Below are positions 9,622 to 18,916 of a stretch of 64,000 nucleotides of DNA, piece after piece. The DNA is taken from NCBI RefSeq assembly GCF_003048835.2, contig NZ_CP060705.1, positions 124,001 to 188,000 on the forward strand, in the 5' to 3' direction. The first letter of the stretch is position 1. Each line of letters starts with the position of its first letter. This stretch comes from Campylobacter concisus. GTDB taxonomy: Bacteria > Campylobacterota > Campylobacteria > Campylobacterales > Campylobacteraceae. The notes under the pieces were generated by a model. It worked only from the letters and a program-made list of their open reading frames with translations, ran no database searches and was not told where the DNA came from. A program made the translations under genes and the position numbers.

Positions 9622-10011
9622 ATGTCGCTGATAGATAAAATTTTATATGAATTTAGTGATGAGTCAAAATTTCGTCCATATTTTAAAGATCTAGACAGCG
9701 ACATCAAAGATCATATCGATACTATCTTAAACTCAAGGCTGGGAAACTACGGTCGTTTAAATGATAGTATCATCGATCTTTGGTCGGTTGGGGTCGAGAT
9801 AAACGAGCTTGGCCATAGACTTGGCATGGCGATATATGAACTAATCACCTCAAACGAAAATAGAATAGAGATAACCTCTATCGGCTATGATGACTCGCTA
9901 AAGCCTTGGCGTATCATCTTTAACATAAACTATAAGCATAAAAACGACAATTTCAAAGAGTATTTGCTAAAGGTTATTTTTAAGAACAATAGATATTGTG
10001 AGATTTTATAA
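9622..10011 (+). CDS. tssE: TssE (gp25-like), T6SS baseplate wedge
   Basis: 129 residues with the gp25-like lysozyme-related fold of baseplate wedges. The conserved motif region GRLNDSIIDLWSVGVEINEL is present, and the C-terminal half carries the ENRIEITS and LKPWRIIFNI strands typical of the family. TssE joins TssF and TssG in the baseplate wedge that starts sheath assembly. Its TAA overlaps the ATG of tssF by one base (TAATG), indicating translational coupling. Confidence 0.9.
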   Translation: MSLIDKILYEFSDESKFRPYFKDLDSDIKDHIDTILNSRLGNYGRLNDSIIDLWSVGVEINELGHRLGMAIYELITSNENRIEITSIGYDDSLKPWRIIFNINYKHKNDNFKEYLLKVIFKNNRYCEIL

Positions 10012-11729
10012 TGGATTATAATGAAAATAATTTAGCTTATTTTCAAAAAGAGATGGCGTATCTTGACGAAACAAGAGCTCTTTTTATAAAGAATTTCCCA
10101 AAAGTTGCACCATTTTTAGATACTAAAAGCAAAGATCCTGATGTTGAGAGTATCATAGAAAATATGGCTATTTTGACATCAAGGATTAGACAAGAGCTAG
10201 ATGAAAATATCCCCTTAATAGCTGAGTCTTTGATAAATATCTTAATGCCAAGCTATACCAATCCTTTTCCGTCAGTTTGCATGCAAGAATTTGCTCTAAG
10301 AGATGATTTTTCAGAAAAAAAAGAATTTATACCAAAAGGCAGCATCATAGAGTCAAAGCCTATAAATGGTGTAGCTTGTAAATTTCAGACGATATATGAC
10401 GTAAATTTGCTTCCATTAAAGATATCAAAAGCTTTCATGTCAAACAACAAAAGCGACTATCTTTTAAATTTAAACATATCTATCACCAAAGATGAGCTTA
10501 GCACCAAAGAGCTTGATATTGATTTTTTAAATTTATATCTTGGTGATAACATATACTTCTCTTCAACCCTTTTGATGTGGCTAAAAAACTACTTGAAATT
10601 TATAGTTATAAGCTTTGAAGATAGCGATGAGGAGATAAAACTTGGAGCTGATAAGCTTAGCTTGGATGAATTTGATGAAGCTTTGATAAAGAGCGATGAG
10701 TTTGGTTTTGAGGCATTTGAGCTTATAAAAGAGCTTTCATATTTTTCATCTAAACTAAATTTCATCCGCATAAACGGACTTGGTTTTTTAAAGAGATTTG
10801 ACGCAAAAAGCTTTAACATCAAATTTGTCTTTTCAAAAGATATGCCAAATGGTTACGTGCCAAGGCTAGAGTATTTCTCTCTTTTTGCCACGCCAGCGAT
10901 AAATTTGTTTGCAAAAGGTGCTGAGCCTATACAAAATAACAACAAACGAAGCGAGTATAGAATTTTCATAGACCGCTCAAACATAAATGCTTACGAGATA
11001 GTCTCTATCACAAAGGTCGTCGCTCACAGCAGCAATAATGAAAAAAGGATACTTAAAAACTACAAAAGCTTTGAGAGATTTGAGTTTTTAAATAGCCAAA
11101 GATCAAAGGATTATTACTTTGTAAGCAACAAAATAGATATGAAACTAAACTCTTACAAAGAAATTTCATTTTTTAAAAATGACGCTAAAGAGCAGACTGT
11201 GAGCATCGAGACGCTTTGCTGTAACGGCGATCTACCAACCAATCTAAAACTAGGCGAGATAAATAAAATCCAAAATCACCAAGGCGTAGTAACCAAAAAT
11301 TTAACCATCCCAACTAGCGTAAAACGTGTAAATGTAGATGGAAATTTACTCTGGAGGCTAGTTAGTATCTTGTCATTTAGCTATCAAAGCATACTAAATA
11401 AGGGTTCTTTTTTGGCACTGCTTAATGCTTTTATGCTGCCTGATGATGAGTTTTTGAAGAAATTTTCTAGCTCACTTTATGAGATAAAAACAAAACAGAT
11501 CCACAGGGTCGATGGAGGTTTTGCAAAAAGAGGAGTGCTTTGTATATTTTATATAGATGAGAGCGAATTTGAAAGCCTTGGAAATGTCTATATCCTAGGT
11601 ATAAATTTGGCTAAGTTTTTATCAAAATTTGCTTCTATTAACTCATTTTGCGAGCTTAAGATAAAGTGTGTAAAGAGCAAAATTTTATTTGATTATGGGT
11701 TTTTAAGCGGCATGAAAGAGCTAGTATGA
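10011..11729 (+). CDS. tssF: TssF (ImpG/VasA), T6SS baseplate protein
   Basis: 572 residues. The N-terminus (YFQKEMAYLDETRALFIKNF, then PKVAPFL and PDVESIIENMAILTSRI) has the typical TssF pattern of a helix followed by the DPDVERLIEAFAFL-like element. TssF forms the wedge heterotrimer with two TssF and one TssG and contacts TssK. It overlaps tssE by 1 nt and tssG by 4 nt (ATGA). Length and organisation are normal. Confidence 0.93.
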   Translation: MDYNENNLAYFQKEMAYLDETRALFIKNFPKVAPFLDTKSKDPDVESIIENMAILTSRIRQELDENIPLIAESLINILMPSYTNPFPSVCMQEFALRDDFSEKKEFIPKGSIIESKPINGVACKFQTIYDVNLLPLKISKAFMSNNKSDYLLNLNISITKDELSTKELDIDFLNLYLGDNIYFSSTLLMWLKNYLKFIVISFEDSDEEIKLGADKLSLDEFDEALIKSDEFGFEAFELIKELSYFSSKLNFIRINGLGFLKRFDAKSFNIKFVFSKDMPNGYVPRLEYFSLFATPAINLFAKGAEPIQNNNKRSEYRIFIDRSNINAYEIVSITKVVAHSSNNEKRILKNYKSFERFEFLNSQRSKDYYFVSNKIDMKLNSYKEISFFKNDAKEQTVSIETLCCNGDLPTNLKLGEINKIQNHQGVVTKNLTIPTSVKRVNVDGNLLWRLVSILSFSYQSILNKGSFLALLNAFMLPDDEFLKKFSSSLYEIKTKQIHRVDGGFAKRGVLCIFYIDESEFESLGNVYILGINLAKFLSKFASINSFCELKIKCVKSKILFDYGFLSGMKELV

Positions 11730-12622
11730 GCGAAGAGATAAGTCAAGCTTCTTTTTTTAAACTGATAAAAAATATCCTAAAAAATAGGGATAGAAGCGAG
11801 ATATTTTTAAAAAATAGCTCAAGTTTTGCCTACCCGATCAAAGAGCTTGAGAGCTTAGATGAGCAAGAGCTTACAAAGATAATTGTAAATTTCATGGGTC
11901 TTTTAGGAAGTGGCTCGCATCTAACAAGCTACATTTTAGAGAAAATTTCAAAGACTAGTGACAATAGCTATGAGCTATTTTTTGATTTTTTTGACAACTA
12001 CTTGCTTTGGCTATTTTTTGATAGTATTAGCCTGAAAAACTACGCAAGATCTTTTGAAGATGAGCTTGATGATAAAATTTCAAAGATCTTGCTTGATATG
12101 CTTAACATAAAAGATAAGCTGCTAGCAAAGAAATTTCTGCCATTTTCGCCACTTGCAGTTAGCCAAAGAAGGCCAAAAAAAGAGGTTGAATTTGCACTTC
12201 AGAGCCACTTTGGACTAAAAGATAAGCTTTTTATACTTGAAAATTTACCAAATCAAATTTTCATAGCACCATCAAATTTAAACTCCTTAGGCCATAAAAA
12301 TAGGATGCTTGGTAAAAATTTCATCCTTGGTAAAAAGCTTTTTGAGAAACAAACTAAGATTGCAGTCTTTATAAATGGCATAGAGTACGAAGATGCTGTA
12401 AATTTCTTCCCAAAAAAAGATAAATTTAAAGAGCTACAAGAGACTCTTTCTTGTTTTACTAATGATGAATTTGTTTCTGATTTATATTTAAAGATAAATT
12501 ACTCTCATAAGATGCAGTTTAAGCTCGGATCAAAATATACAAGTAGCCAAATCGGTTTTGGTTCAAGGCTTAAAAATGATAAAAAAATGTCAAATTTTAT
12601 AAAATTTAGACTTTGTTCATAA
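11726..12622 (+). CDS. tssG: TssG (ImpH/VasB), T6SS baseplate protein
   Basis: 298 residues. It begins inside the tssF stop codon (ATGA overlap). TssG family features visible are the FASSFAYPIKELESL-like N-terminal segment, the phrase GLLGSGSHLTSYILE near residue 57, and the FDNYLLWLFFDS region where most homologs have a DxFxHR motif; here the latter is divergent. It completes the TssE-TssF-TssG wedge. No gene follows closely: a 77-bp gap with a promoter precedes tssM. Confidence 0.88.
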   Translation: MSEEISQASFFKLIKNILKNRDRSEIFLKNSSSFAYPIKELESLDEQELTKIIVNFMGLLGSGSHLTSYILEKISKTSDNSYELFFDFFDNYLLWLFFDSISLKNYARSFEDELDDKISKILLDMLNIKDKLLAKKFLPFSPLAVSQRRPKKEVEFALQSHFGLKDKLFILENLPNQIFIAPSNLNSLGHKNRMLGKNFILGKKLFEKQTKIAVFINGIEYEDAVNFFPKKDKFKELQETLSCFTNDEFVSDLYLKINYSHKMQFKLGSKYTSSQIGFGSRLKNDKKMSNFIKFRLCS

Positions 12623-12649
12623 AATTTAACTCCAAAATCAAAAAAATCT

Positions 12650-12666
12650 GATATAATTACATAAAA
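12650..12666 (+). promoter_or_regulatory. Putative tssM promoter, extended -10 TGATATAAT
   Basis: An extended -10 (TG at 12649-12650, TATAAT at 12652-12657) lies 48 nt before the tssM ATG. The surrounding 17 nt match the tssJ promoter at 16 of 17 positions, which suggests the two units share a regulator or promoter class. Confidence 0.6.
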
Positions 12667-12699
12667 GAAATATATTTATTTGTAAAAGGATTTGCAGCT

Positions 12700-15600
12700 A
12701 TGGCATTTATCGACTACTTACGCAGATTTTTCACATTTTTTAGGTTTAAACACAGTGTTGTTTTAGTAACTTCTATCGCTCTTAGTGTTTTGTTTTGGCT
12801 CTATGCCCCGCTTGTAGCATTTAACGATATATACAGCTTTGCTAGCGTTAGCTCACGAGTTAGCGTGCTAGTTGCTTTTTGGGCAGTTATATTGTTTTTT
12901 GTCTTGCTTAGACCGCTGATGAACTATTTTGCATCACGCAAAGATGAGAAAAACGACAAACTAAAAGAGATCAAAAAAGAGTCATTGGATAGTTTTGGCA
13001 AAGCAAAGAGAAATTTCTTACTTTCGCTAAAAGACGCCAAAACGACTTGGAAAAAAGATATAAATTTTAAAAAATTACCATTAATAATGATAATAGGCAA
13101 CGAGGGCGCTGGAAAGAGTGCTTTTATAAACTATTCAAATATCGAATTTCCTCTATCTGATAGCCTGGATACTTATAAAAAGATACATCAAAGTACGACA
13201 AATTTTAACCTTTATGTATCAAAATTTGGCGCATTACTAGATACTGAGGGCATTCACTTTGCGCAAGAGAGTCTCTATCAGCCAACTGCGACAGAAGAGC
13301 TTCCTGAAGATGACGTAGAGAAAAACAGAGACTATCTACTTAAAAAAGGCGTTTGGAACGAGTTTTTACACTTTTTAAAGAGAAATGACTTTAACTCAAG
13401 ACTAAGCGGCGCCGTGCTTATCATCGATACTAAAAAATTCCTAGAGGGTACTCAAGAGTATTTTGACGAGCTTATCAGATATATGGTAAAGAGGATAAAC
13501 GACTGCGAGAAGCATCTGGGCATCAAATTTCCTATCTACGTGGTCTTTAGCAAGCTTGATCTTATAGATGGTATGGGCGATTATTTCAAATTATTTAATG
13601 AAGACGTGGCAAATAAAGCACTTGGTATAAATTTAGACTCAAATTTCACCGCTCAAACACTTGAGACAGAGCTTAAGGGCTTAAGCGACTCACTATTTAA
13701 ACATCTAATGAGCAAAAACTCGATCTCGCACATGCTAGAAGATAAAAAACGCTCATATTTGTTCTTAAAACAGCTTGAAAATTTCTTTGTGCTGGTAAAA
13801 GACTTTGTTACAAAACTAAGCTCTCAAAATGCTCTTAAAAACACATCTGTTATAAACGGAGTTTATTTTGTAAGTGCATATCAAGAAAATATCCCTATAA
13901 ACTATCTTACAAATACAATTTGTGATAAATACAGCATCAAAAAACCACTTCTTAGAGCGGTAAATAATTACAGCAAACAAAGCTATTTTGTAAAATCATT
14001 TTTAAAAGAGATCGCTTTTAAAGCAAATGTAACGAAATTTGGCGTACAAAATAGATTTATTAAATTTGTAAATTTCGCCCTAGTGGCTGCGCTTTGTGTG
14101 GGAGTTTATTTTGGCTCTAGTTATATTTTAAATATCAAAAATACAAAAGAGCAAACCGCGGCTAACAACGTAGATAAAATTTCTAACTATCTTGATAACA
14201 AAAAGTATAAAGACCTTACCGCTACACAAAAGATCGAGCTTTTAAATCTGCTAAAACAAAGTCTAAACGACTATCCAAGGATCTTTAGTGGTGATACTAA
14301 ATTTGAGTACATCACTCTTGATACCTCTTATAAAGGTTTTACGCCTGTTAAAGCGCTTTATTACGACCTTAGTGCTGATTTTTTCAAAAATACAGTTTTA
14401 ACTGAAATGGAAAATATCCTAAAAACAGAGAGCGATCCAGATAAGCTTATAAAAGCCTTTTATATGTATGATTCACTTTTTGATAAAAACTATACAAATG
14501 TTGATCTATTTAAAATTTGGATAGCTGCAAACTGGGATAAATTTGAAAAATATGGCGTTGCCAAGGATGAATTTTTAGCACACATTGAAGCTATTTTAAA
14601 TGCTAAAAATTTAAGCATTTCAGCAGACCAGAGCGCTCAAAGTGCAGCAAATACCAAACTAACGCCTGTTCAAAGAGCAAAAAGGCTCTACTCGATACTT
14701 GAGTTTATATCATTTAAAGATGAAAAATCATTCTACGACATCAAAAAAGAGGTTGAAAATTTAAATCAGGTAGTTCAAGAAAAAGAGGCATTTAATCCAT
14801 TTAATAAAATTTATACAAAAGAAAATTTAAGAGATTTCTTGGCAAAACTTAGCTCAAACATCGATGAAACCGCGGGCATCGAGTCATGGCTGATGGATAC
14901 CAACTCATCTTTAAAAGATATTAGCTCAAATGAGAAAAAAGAGCTAAGCATCGCAGTTGTAGAGCTTTATTTGCAAAACTACGCTGATAAATGGAACCAA
15001 ATTTTAAGAGCGATCGAACCAAATGAATTTGCTACTAAAAAAGAGGTTATCGATGAGCTTGAAATTTTGTCAAAAAGAGAAAACCCACTAAATTCTCTTA
15101 TAAAATTAACCAATCAAAATACAAATTTAAATGATGAAAATTTACTAAAATACATCTACTCTCTAGGCTTTGCTTCAAGCGAGATAAAACGCGTATTTAC
15201 AGACTTTAGTACTAAATTTACAAACTATCATGCACTAAATTCTGATGGATCGTTAGATCTTATCAGCAATGATGTCACAAATGTCTATAAAAAAGTTAGT
15301 GACTATAACTTTGAGATGCTTCAAAGTAGTGACGACAAGATAGTCTATGCGATAAATGGCATAAAAAATGAGAATGATCCATTTATCGTGCTAAACAATG
15401 ACGCCAAAAAGCTTCCAGATGAGCTAAATGAGTACTATCAAAAGCTATCAAAGCTAGCTTGGAAACAGGTAGAAAACGGAGCTTCATCACTTTTAGCAAC
15501 AGCTTATAAAGATGATGTTCTTGATGACTTTGAAAGTCTTATAAAACCTTATTATCCATTTAATGAAAACTCAGCAAAGGCTGTTAGCATCGAAGAATTT

Positions 15601-16188
15601 AAGAGATTTTTTGGCAAAGACGGAACTTGGAATAGCTTTTATGATAAATATCTAAAACAAATTTTAAGTAAAACTGGCAGTGGCTATAAGGTAAGACCAA
15701 AATATGCAAAAGAGCTAAGATTTAGTAAAAGCTTCCTTGAAAATATCGCTTATATCGATAGAATTTCAAATTTGATGCTTGATTCAAATGACGAGCTAAA
15801 ACTAAACTATAACTTAAAAGCAGTTGATCTATCGGCAAATTTCAGCCACATAAATATAGGCTACGCAAATAACTCTTTGGCGTATGATCACACGATCCCA
15901 TCAAATTTACTTGTCTCAAGTAAAAGCTTTGATATCTCAACTCAGTTTAAATTTAATGCAGTTTCAAATGCAGGCAGTGATAAAAAAGAGATCAGCTTTG
16001 ATGGTGAGTGGGGCTGGTACAAGCTCTTAAAGGCTTCAAATTTCAGCAGCATTGGCGTTAGCACGCTTAACTTTGATGGTAAAAAAGAGTCATATTTTGG
16101 CTTTGAAGTTACTCCAAATGGCGGAGAGCTTTTAGAGCTTATGAATATCATACCAACGATTGATTTACCAAGAAAGATGCTTTATTAA
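12700..16188 (+). CDS. tssM: TssM (IcmF), T6SS inner-membrane complex ATPase-like protein
   Basis: 1162 residues, the normal size. Two N-terminal membrane segments lie at about 20-42 and 55-72, followed by a cytosolic domain with a Walker A motif GNEGAGKS at 133-140 and a DTEG element where Walker B/switch residues are expected. A third membrane segment near 455-475 leads to a long periplasmic region ending in the IcmF C-terminal domain that contacts TssJ. TssM spans the periplasm and forms the channel through which the Hcp tube passes. It is followed 9 bp downstream by the FHA gene, so the two are probably one unit behind the promoter at 12650. Confidence 0.95.
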   Translation: MAFIDYLRRFFTFFRFKHSVVLVTSIALSVLFWLYAPLVAFNDIYSFASVSSRVSVLVAFWAVILFFVLLRPLMNYFASRKDEKNDKLKEIKKESLDSFGKAKRNFLLSLKDAKTTWKKDINFKKLPLIMIIGNEGAGKSAFINYSNIEFPLSDSLDTYKKIHQSTTNFNLYVSKFGALLDTEGIHFAQESLYQPTATEELPEDDVEKNRDYLLKKGVWNEFLHFLKRNDFNSRLSGAVLIIDTKKFLEGTQEYFDELIRYMVKRINDCEKHLGIKFPIYVVFSKLDLIDGMGDYFKLFNEDVANKALGINLDSNFTAQTLETELKGLSDSLFKHLMSKNSISHMLEDKKRSYLFLKQLENFFVLVKDFVTKLSSQNALKNTSVINGVYFVSAYQENIPINYLTNTICDKYSIKKPLLRAVNNYSKQSYFVKSFLKEIAFKANVTKFGVQNRFIKFVNFALVAALCVGVYFGSSYILNIKNTKEQTAANNVDKISNYLDNKKYKDLTATQKIELLNLLKQSLNDYPRIFSGDTKFEYITLDTSYKGFTPVKALYYDLSADFFKNTVLTEMENILKTESDPDKLIKAFYMYDSLFDKNYTNVDLFKIWIAANWDKFEKYGVAKDEFLAHIEAILNAKNLSISADQSAQSAANTKLTPVQRAKRLYSILEFISFKDEKSFYDIKKEVENLNQVVQEKEAFNPFNKIYTKENLRDFLAKLSSNIDETAGIESWLMDTNSSLKDISSNEKKELSIAVVELYLQNYADKWNQILRAIEPNEFATKKEVIDELEILSKRENPLNSLIKLTNQNTNLNDENLLKYIYSLGFASSEIKRVFTDFSTKFTNYHALNSDGSLDLISNDVTNVYKKVSDYNFEMLQSSDDKIVYAINGIKNENDPFIVLNNDAKKLPDELNEYYQKLSKLAWKQVENGASSLLATAYKDDVLDDFESLIKPYYPFNENSAKAVSIEEFKRFFGKDGTWNSFYDKYLKQILSKTGSGYKVRPKYAKELRFSKSFLENIAYIDRISNLMLDSNDELKLNYNLKAVDLSANFSHINIGYANNSLAYDHTIPSNLLVSSKSFDISTQFKFNAVSNAGSDKKEISFDGEWGWYKLLKASNFSSIGVSTLNFDGKKESYFGFEVTPNGGELLELMNIIPTIDLPRKMLY

Positions 16189-16197
16189 GGAAAAAAT

Positions 16198-17115
16198 ATG
16201 CAAGAAATAGCAGCGGTTATACAAAATTTTGATAAAGCTTCGAGCTTTTTGGCGCAGTATGTCATTTTTGATGAAAACGGTGGGGACATAGGCTCGCTAG
16301 ATACGGTTAAATTTCCGTGCAGTGATACAAGCGGCTCTATAGCTTCAAAGCACGCTCATATAGGCTTTGAAGAGGGAGTTTTCACCATTTGCGGATATGA
16401 AGGATGCGAGATATTTTATAGCGATTCTTATTCGAAGTTGCCTGATGATTACGAAAGCGTGATAAATCCAGGAGATATTTTTAGGATAGGCGAGCTTAAA
16501 TTTATATTTATAGATCCTTCTAGGATAGATGAATATGTCGGCAAAGCTCACAAGATCATAGAAAATACTAAAAATTTTGATGAGCTTGATAATAAAGAAT
16601 TTGAGCCAGTTGGGAAAATTTCAAATGTTGATTTTAAAGAAGAGCCAAAGATAAATTCTCTCATCGATGAAGAAAAAGATATCACTTTAAATGAAAATGT
16701 TCATGATGTGCCTCTGAATTTAAATGAGAGTGCTCAAAATGTTGATGAAGAAGATATAAATAGCCAAAGGATGCTAACAGCAAAGAGCATGGATGAGCTT
16801 TTGATGAATTTGGTTGAGAGCATAAAAGTACAGCCAAATATGAGCCCTATAAGTGAGCAAAGCAGGACATTAAACACAAAAGATATGGAAACAATTATAA
16901 AAACGCTGCCTCTAAGCGACAACACGACGCTTGTTAATGCTGTTTTGCTTAAGCTTATTTGCAAAGAGCTATATAGTCAAATGTACGATATAGTCGAGAA
17001 TAATTCATTTTTCAAATATCTCTCTGGTGCTGTAACAAAAAGCACCAGAGAAGATAAAGAGGCGTTTAATTATTTATTACATAAAGCACTTGAAAGCTAT
17101 ATGCTAAAAAAGTAA
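16198..17115 (+). CDS. FHA-domain protein, T6SS-associated (TagH/Fha-like)
   Basis: 305 residues. The N-terminal about 115 residues look like an FHA phosphothreonine-binding domain: the ASKHAHIGFEEGVFTI element resembles the SxxHxxI core, followed by a PGDIFRIGELKF strand. The remainder (about 120-305) is acidic, then helical with an SMDELLMNLVESI element, resembling the C-terminal domain of T6SS FHA proteins. In other systems such proteins are phosphorylated by PpkA kinase and trigger assembly; no kinase or phosphatase gene is in this window. Alternatively it may serve only as a structural adaptor. It sits 9 bp after tssM. Confidence 0.75.
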   Translation: MQEIAAVIQNFDKASSFLAQYVIFDENGGDIGSLDTVKFPCSDTSGSIASKHAHIGFEEGVFTICGYEGCEIFYSDSYSKLPDDYESVINPGDIFRIGELKFIFIDPSRIDEYVGKAHKIIENTKNFDELDNKEFEPVGKISNVDFKEEPKINSLIDEEKDITLNENVHDVPLNLNESAQNVDEEDINSQRMLTAKSMDELLMNLVESIKVQPNMSPISEQSRTLNTKDMETIIKTLPLSDNTTLVNAVLLKLICKELYSQMYDIVENNSFFKYLSGAVTKSTREDKEAFNYLLHKALESYMLKK

Positions 17116-17179
17116 TGTTTTTAATAAAATAGAAAGTTAATAAAAGTTAAAATAACCAAATTTTTTAATAGGAGTAAAT

Positions 17180-17701
17180 ATGTCACAACCAGTGTATATT
17201 AAGGTGAAAGGTTCTACTCAAGGACTTATCTCAAGTGGTGCTTCAACAGAAGCTAGTATCGGTAATCGCTATCAGTCAGGTCACGAAGATGAGATCATGG
17301 CGCAAGAGGTTTCTCACATCGTAACTGTTCCAGTGGATCCACAAAGTGGCCAACCATCAGGACAAAGAGTGCATAAGCCATTTAGCTTTACAACATCTTT
17401 AAACAAAGCTGTTCCACTTCTTTACAACGCATTAACTCAAGGCGAGAGACTTCCAGAGGTTGAGATCCACTGGTACAGAACATCAACTAGCGGTGGCGCT
17501 GAGCACTTCTTCACTACAAAGCTAGAAGATGCAACTATAACAGATATCACTCTAGTAAGTCCAAATGCTCAAGACAAGCTAAATAGCGACAAAACTGAGC
17601 TTTTTAAAGTTTCAATGAACTATAGAAAGATAGTTTGGGAGCACGTAGCTGCAGGCACAAGCGGAAGCGATGACTGGAGAGAAGCTACTAAAAAAGCTTA
17701 A
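17180..17701 (+). CDS. hcp: Hcp (TssD), T6SS tube protein
   Basis: 173 residues, typical of Hcp. The N-terminal MSQPVYIKVKGSTQGLISSG, the HEDEIMAQEVSHIV block and the RVHKPFSFTTSLNKAVPLL block are classic. Hcp hexamers stack into the inner tube and are secreted; some effectors travel in the lumen. The gene has its own strong ribosome site (AGGAG, 6 nt before ATG), lies in a 64-bp AT-rich gap after the FHA gene that probably carries a promoter, and is followed by a strong hairpin, as expected for a gene expressed above its neighbours. Confidence 0.97.
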   Translation: MSQPVYIKVKGSTQGLISSGASTEASIGNRYQSGHEDEIMAQEVSHIVTVPVDPQSGQPSGQRVHKPFSFTTSLNKAVPLLYNALTQGERLPEVEIHWYRTSTSGGAEHFFTTKLEDATITDITLVSPNAQDKLNSDKTELFKVSMNYRKIVWEHVAAGTSGSDDWREATKKA

Positions 17702-17708
17702 AAAATAA

Positions 17709-17727
17709 CCTAGGGATCCTCCCTAGG
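17709..17727 (+). terminator. Hairpin directly after hcp
   Basis: CCTAGGGA (17709-17716) and TCCCTAGG (17720-17727) form a perfect 8-bp stem with a 3-nt loop, 8 nt after the hcp stop. No U-run follows, so it may act as a partial terminator or 3' stabiliser of hcp mRNA rather than a full stop. Confidence 0.55.
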
Positions 17728-17757
17728 GATATCAATATTCTCGTTGGAAGGACACAA

Positions 17758-17802
17758 ATGAGCCCTTTTTATCATTATCTTTTAAAACACCATGATATGT
17801 GA
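17758..17802 (+). CDS. Possible 14-residue ORF with good ribosome site
   Basis: ATG at 17758 is preceded by GGAAGGACACAA, a good Shine-Dalgarno at proper spacing. The ORF encodes MSPFYHYLLKHHDM and ends at TGA 17800-17802, 8 nt before the first secreted-protein start (17811). It could be a leader peptide coupling translation into the paralog array, or the stub of a gene that has decayed. No function can be assigned. Confidence 0.3.
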   Translation: MSPFYHYLLKHHDM

Positions 17803-17810
17803 AATGCGAT

Positions 17811-18371
17811 ATGAAACACTTGGTTATAATCATATTTCTCATAACATCTTTATATTCACACGAAGCAAATTGCACGGATATGTTTGGACTCATTTATAAT
17901 AAAAATTTAAGCGATGTTGAAACAGCTAAGTATATAAAATACTACATAGATGATCTTGGATGCGATGCTAATATGACTATTAAAATACCAGATATTTCAA
18001 TAAGACCAAATTTATTAGAGTATGCTTATGATACAAATAAAACAAAAACTTTTGATACTCTTTTGGCAAAAGGTACATTCGCTAATGCAAGCTTGGCTAC
18101 ATCTATAGGTATGAGCTTTGCATTTTTCTTTAGAGAAAATGGTGTCGGTATAGACAACAAAAAAGCAAGCCCTGAGCTACTAGAATTTATAAAAACTCAA
18201 AAATATAAAGAATTCAAAGAAGAGAAATTTAAGCTAATCAAAAAACTATTAGATCATGGGCAAGACCCAAAAGATTATAAAGTTTTAAAGATTATTCTGA
18301 AAATTATAAATGATGAGAAAGATTTAGAGAATTTATTAAAAGATGGAGCTAAAAAGGAATTAGCACAATGA
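17811..18371 (+). CDS. Secreted small protein, paralog 1 of 4 (candidate immunity protein)
   Basis: 186 residues from the ATG at 17811; a GTG at 17799 is in frame, but aligning with paralogs 2 and 4 (both begin MK/RQLAIIIF) favours 17811. A signal peptide covers about residues 1-20 (MKHLVIIIFLITSLYSHEAN). Two cysteines spaced C-x29-C near the mature N-terminus are conserved in all four copies and probably form a disulfide. The C-terminal part has an ankyrin-like element (EKFKLIKKLLDHGQDP). The stop overlaps the next start as ATGA. I recognise no named family. Tandem duplicated periplasmic proteins between hcp and vgrG fit T6SS immunity proteins, by inference. Confidence 0.85.
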   Translation: MKHLVIIIFLITSLYSHEANCTDMFGLIYNKNLSDVETAKYIKYYIDDLGCDANMTIKIPDISIRPNLLEYAYDTNKTKTFDTLLAKGTFANASLATSIGMSFAFFFRENGVGIDNKKASPELLEFIKTQKYKEFKEEKFKLIKKLLDHGQDPKDYKVLKIILKIINDEKDLENLLKDGAKKELAQ

Positions 18372-18533
18372 AGCAATTAGCAATAATCATATTTTTCATA
18401 ACATCTTTATATTCACATGAAGCAAATTGCACGGATATGTTTGCTATGATTTTTGATAAAAATACGACTGATGAAAATACTGCTAAATGTATAGAATATT
18501 ACATAGATGAGCTTGGGTGTGATGCTAATATAG
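18305..18533 (+). repeat. Long direct repeat, copy A (paralog 1/2 junction)
   Basis: This stretch spans the end of paralog 1 and the start of paralog 2. It aligns without gaps, at an offset of 1108 bp, to 19413-19641, with scattered mismatches. The repeat could recombine to delete or add a two-gene unit. Confidence 0.75.
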
Positions 18534-18916
18534 TCCCAAGTTTCGCTAATGATGGCTCCAATTTACTAGATGCTGCTTATGAAAATAATAAGACTAAAAC
18601 GTTTGACTTACTTTTGAATAAAGATATTACGCCAGATAAATGGCTAACTGCAATTATAGCAACAGAATTCCTAGTCTTTTTTAGAGAAAATAGCGATGGC
18701 ATAAAAGACAAAAAAGCAAGCCCTGAGCTATTAGAATTTATAAAAACACCGAAATATAAAGAATTTAAAGAAGAGAAATTTAAATTAATTAAAAAACTAT
18801 TAGATCATGGGCAAGATCCTTATTATTATGGTTATTTGAGAGTTATATTAAAGATAGTAGGAGATGAAAAAGATTTAGATAGACTGCTAGGGCAATATAA
18901 AAAGGATAATAAATGA
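18368..18916 (+). CDS. Secreted small protein, paralog 2 of 4 (candidate immunity protein)
   Basis: 182 residues, closely similar to paralogs 1 and 4. The signal peptide is MKQLAIIIFFITSLYSHEA, followed by the conserved C-x29-C pair, with an additional Cys in the intervening helix (TAKCIEYY). It carries the same FKEEKFKLIKKLLDHGQDP ankyrin-like segment. It overlaps paralog 1 by 4 nt and paralog 3 by 4 nt (ATGA at both ends), so the array is translated as a coupled chain. The middle region (about 60-105) is the most divergent between copies, which is where specificity would be expected if these are immunity proteins. Confidence 0.85.
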   Translation: MKQLAIIIFFITSLYSHEANCTDMFAMIFDKNTTDENTAKCIEYYIDELGCDANIVPSFANDGSNLLDAAYENNKTKTFDLLLNKDITPDKWLTAIIATEFLVFFRENSDGIKDKKASPELLEFIKTPKYKEFKEEKFKLIKKLLDHGQDPYYYGYLRVILKIVGDEKDLDRLLGQYKKDNK

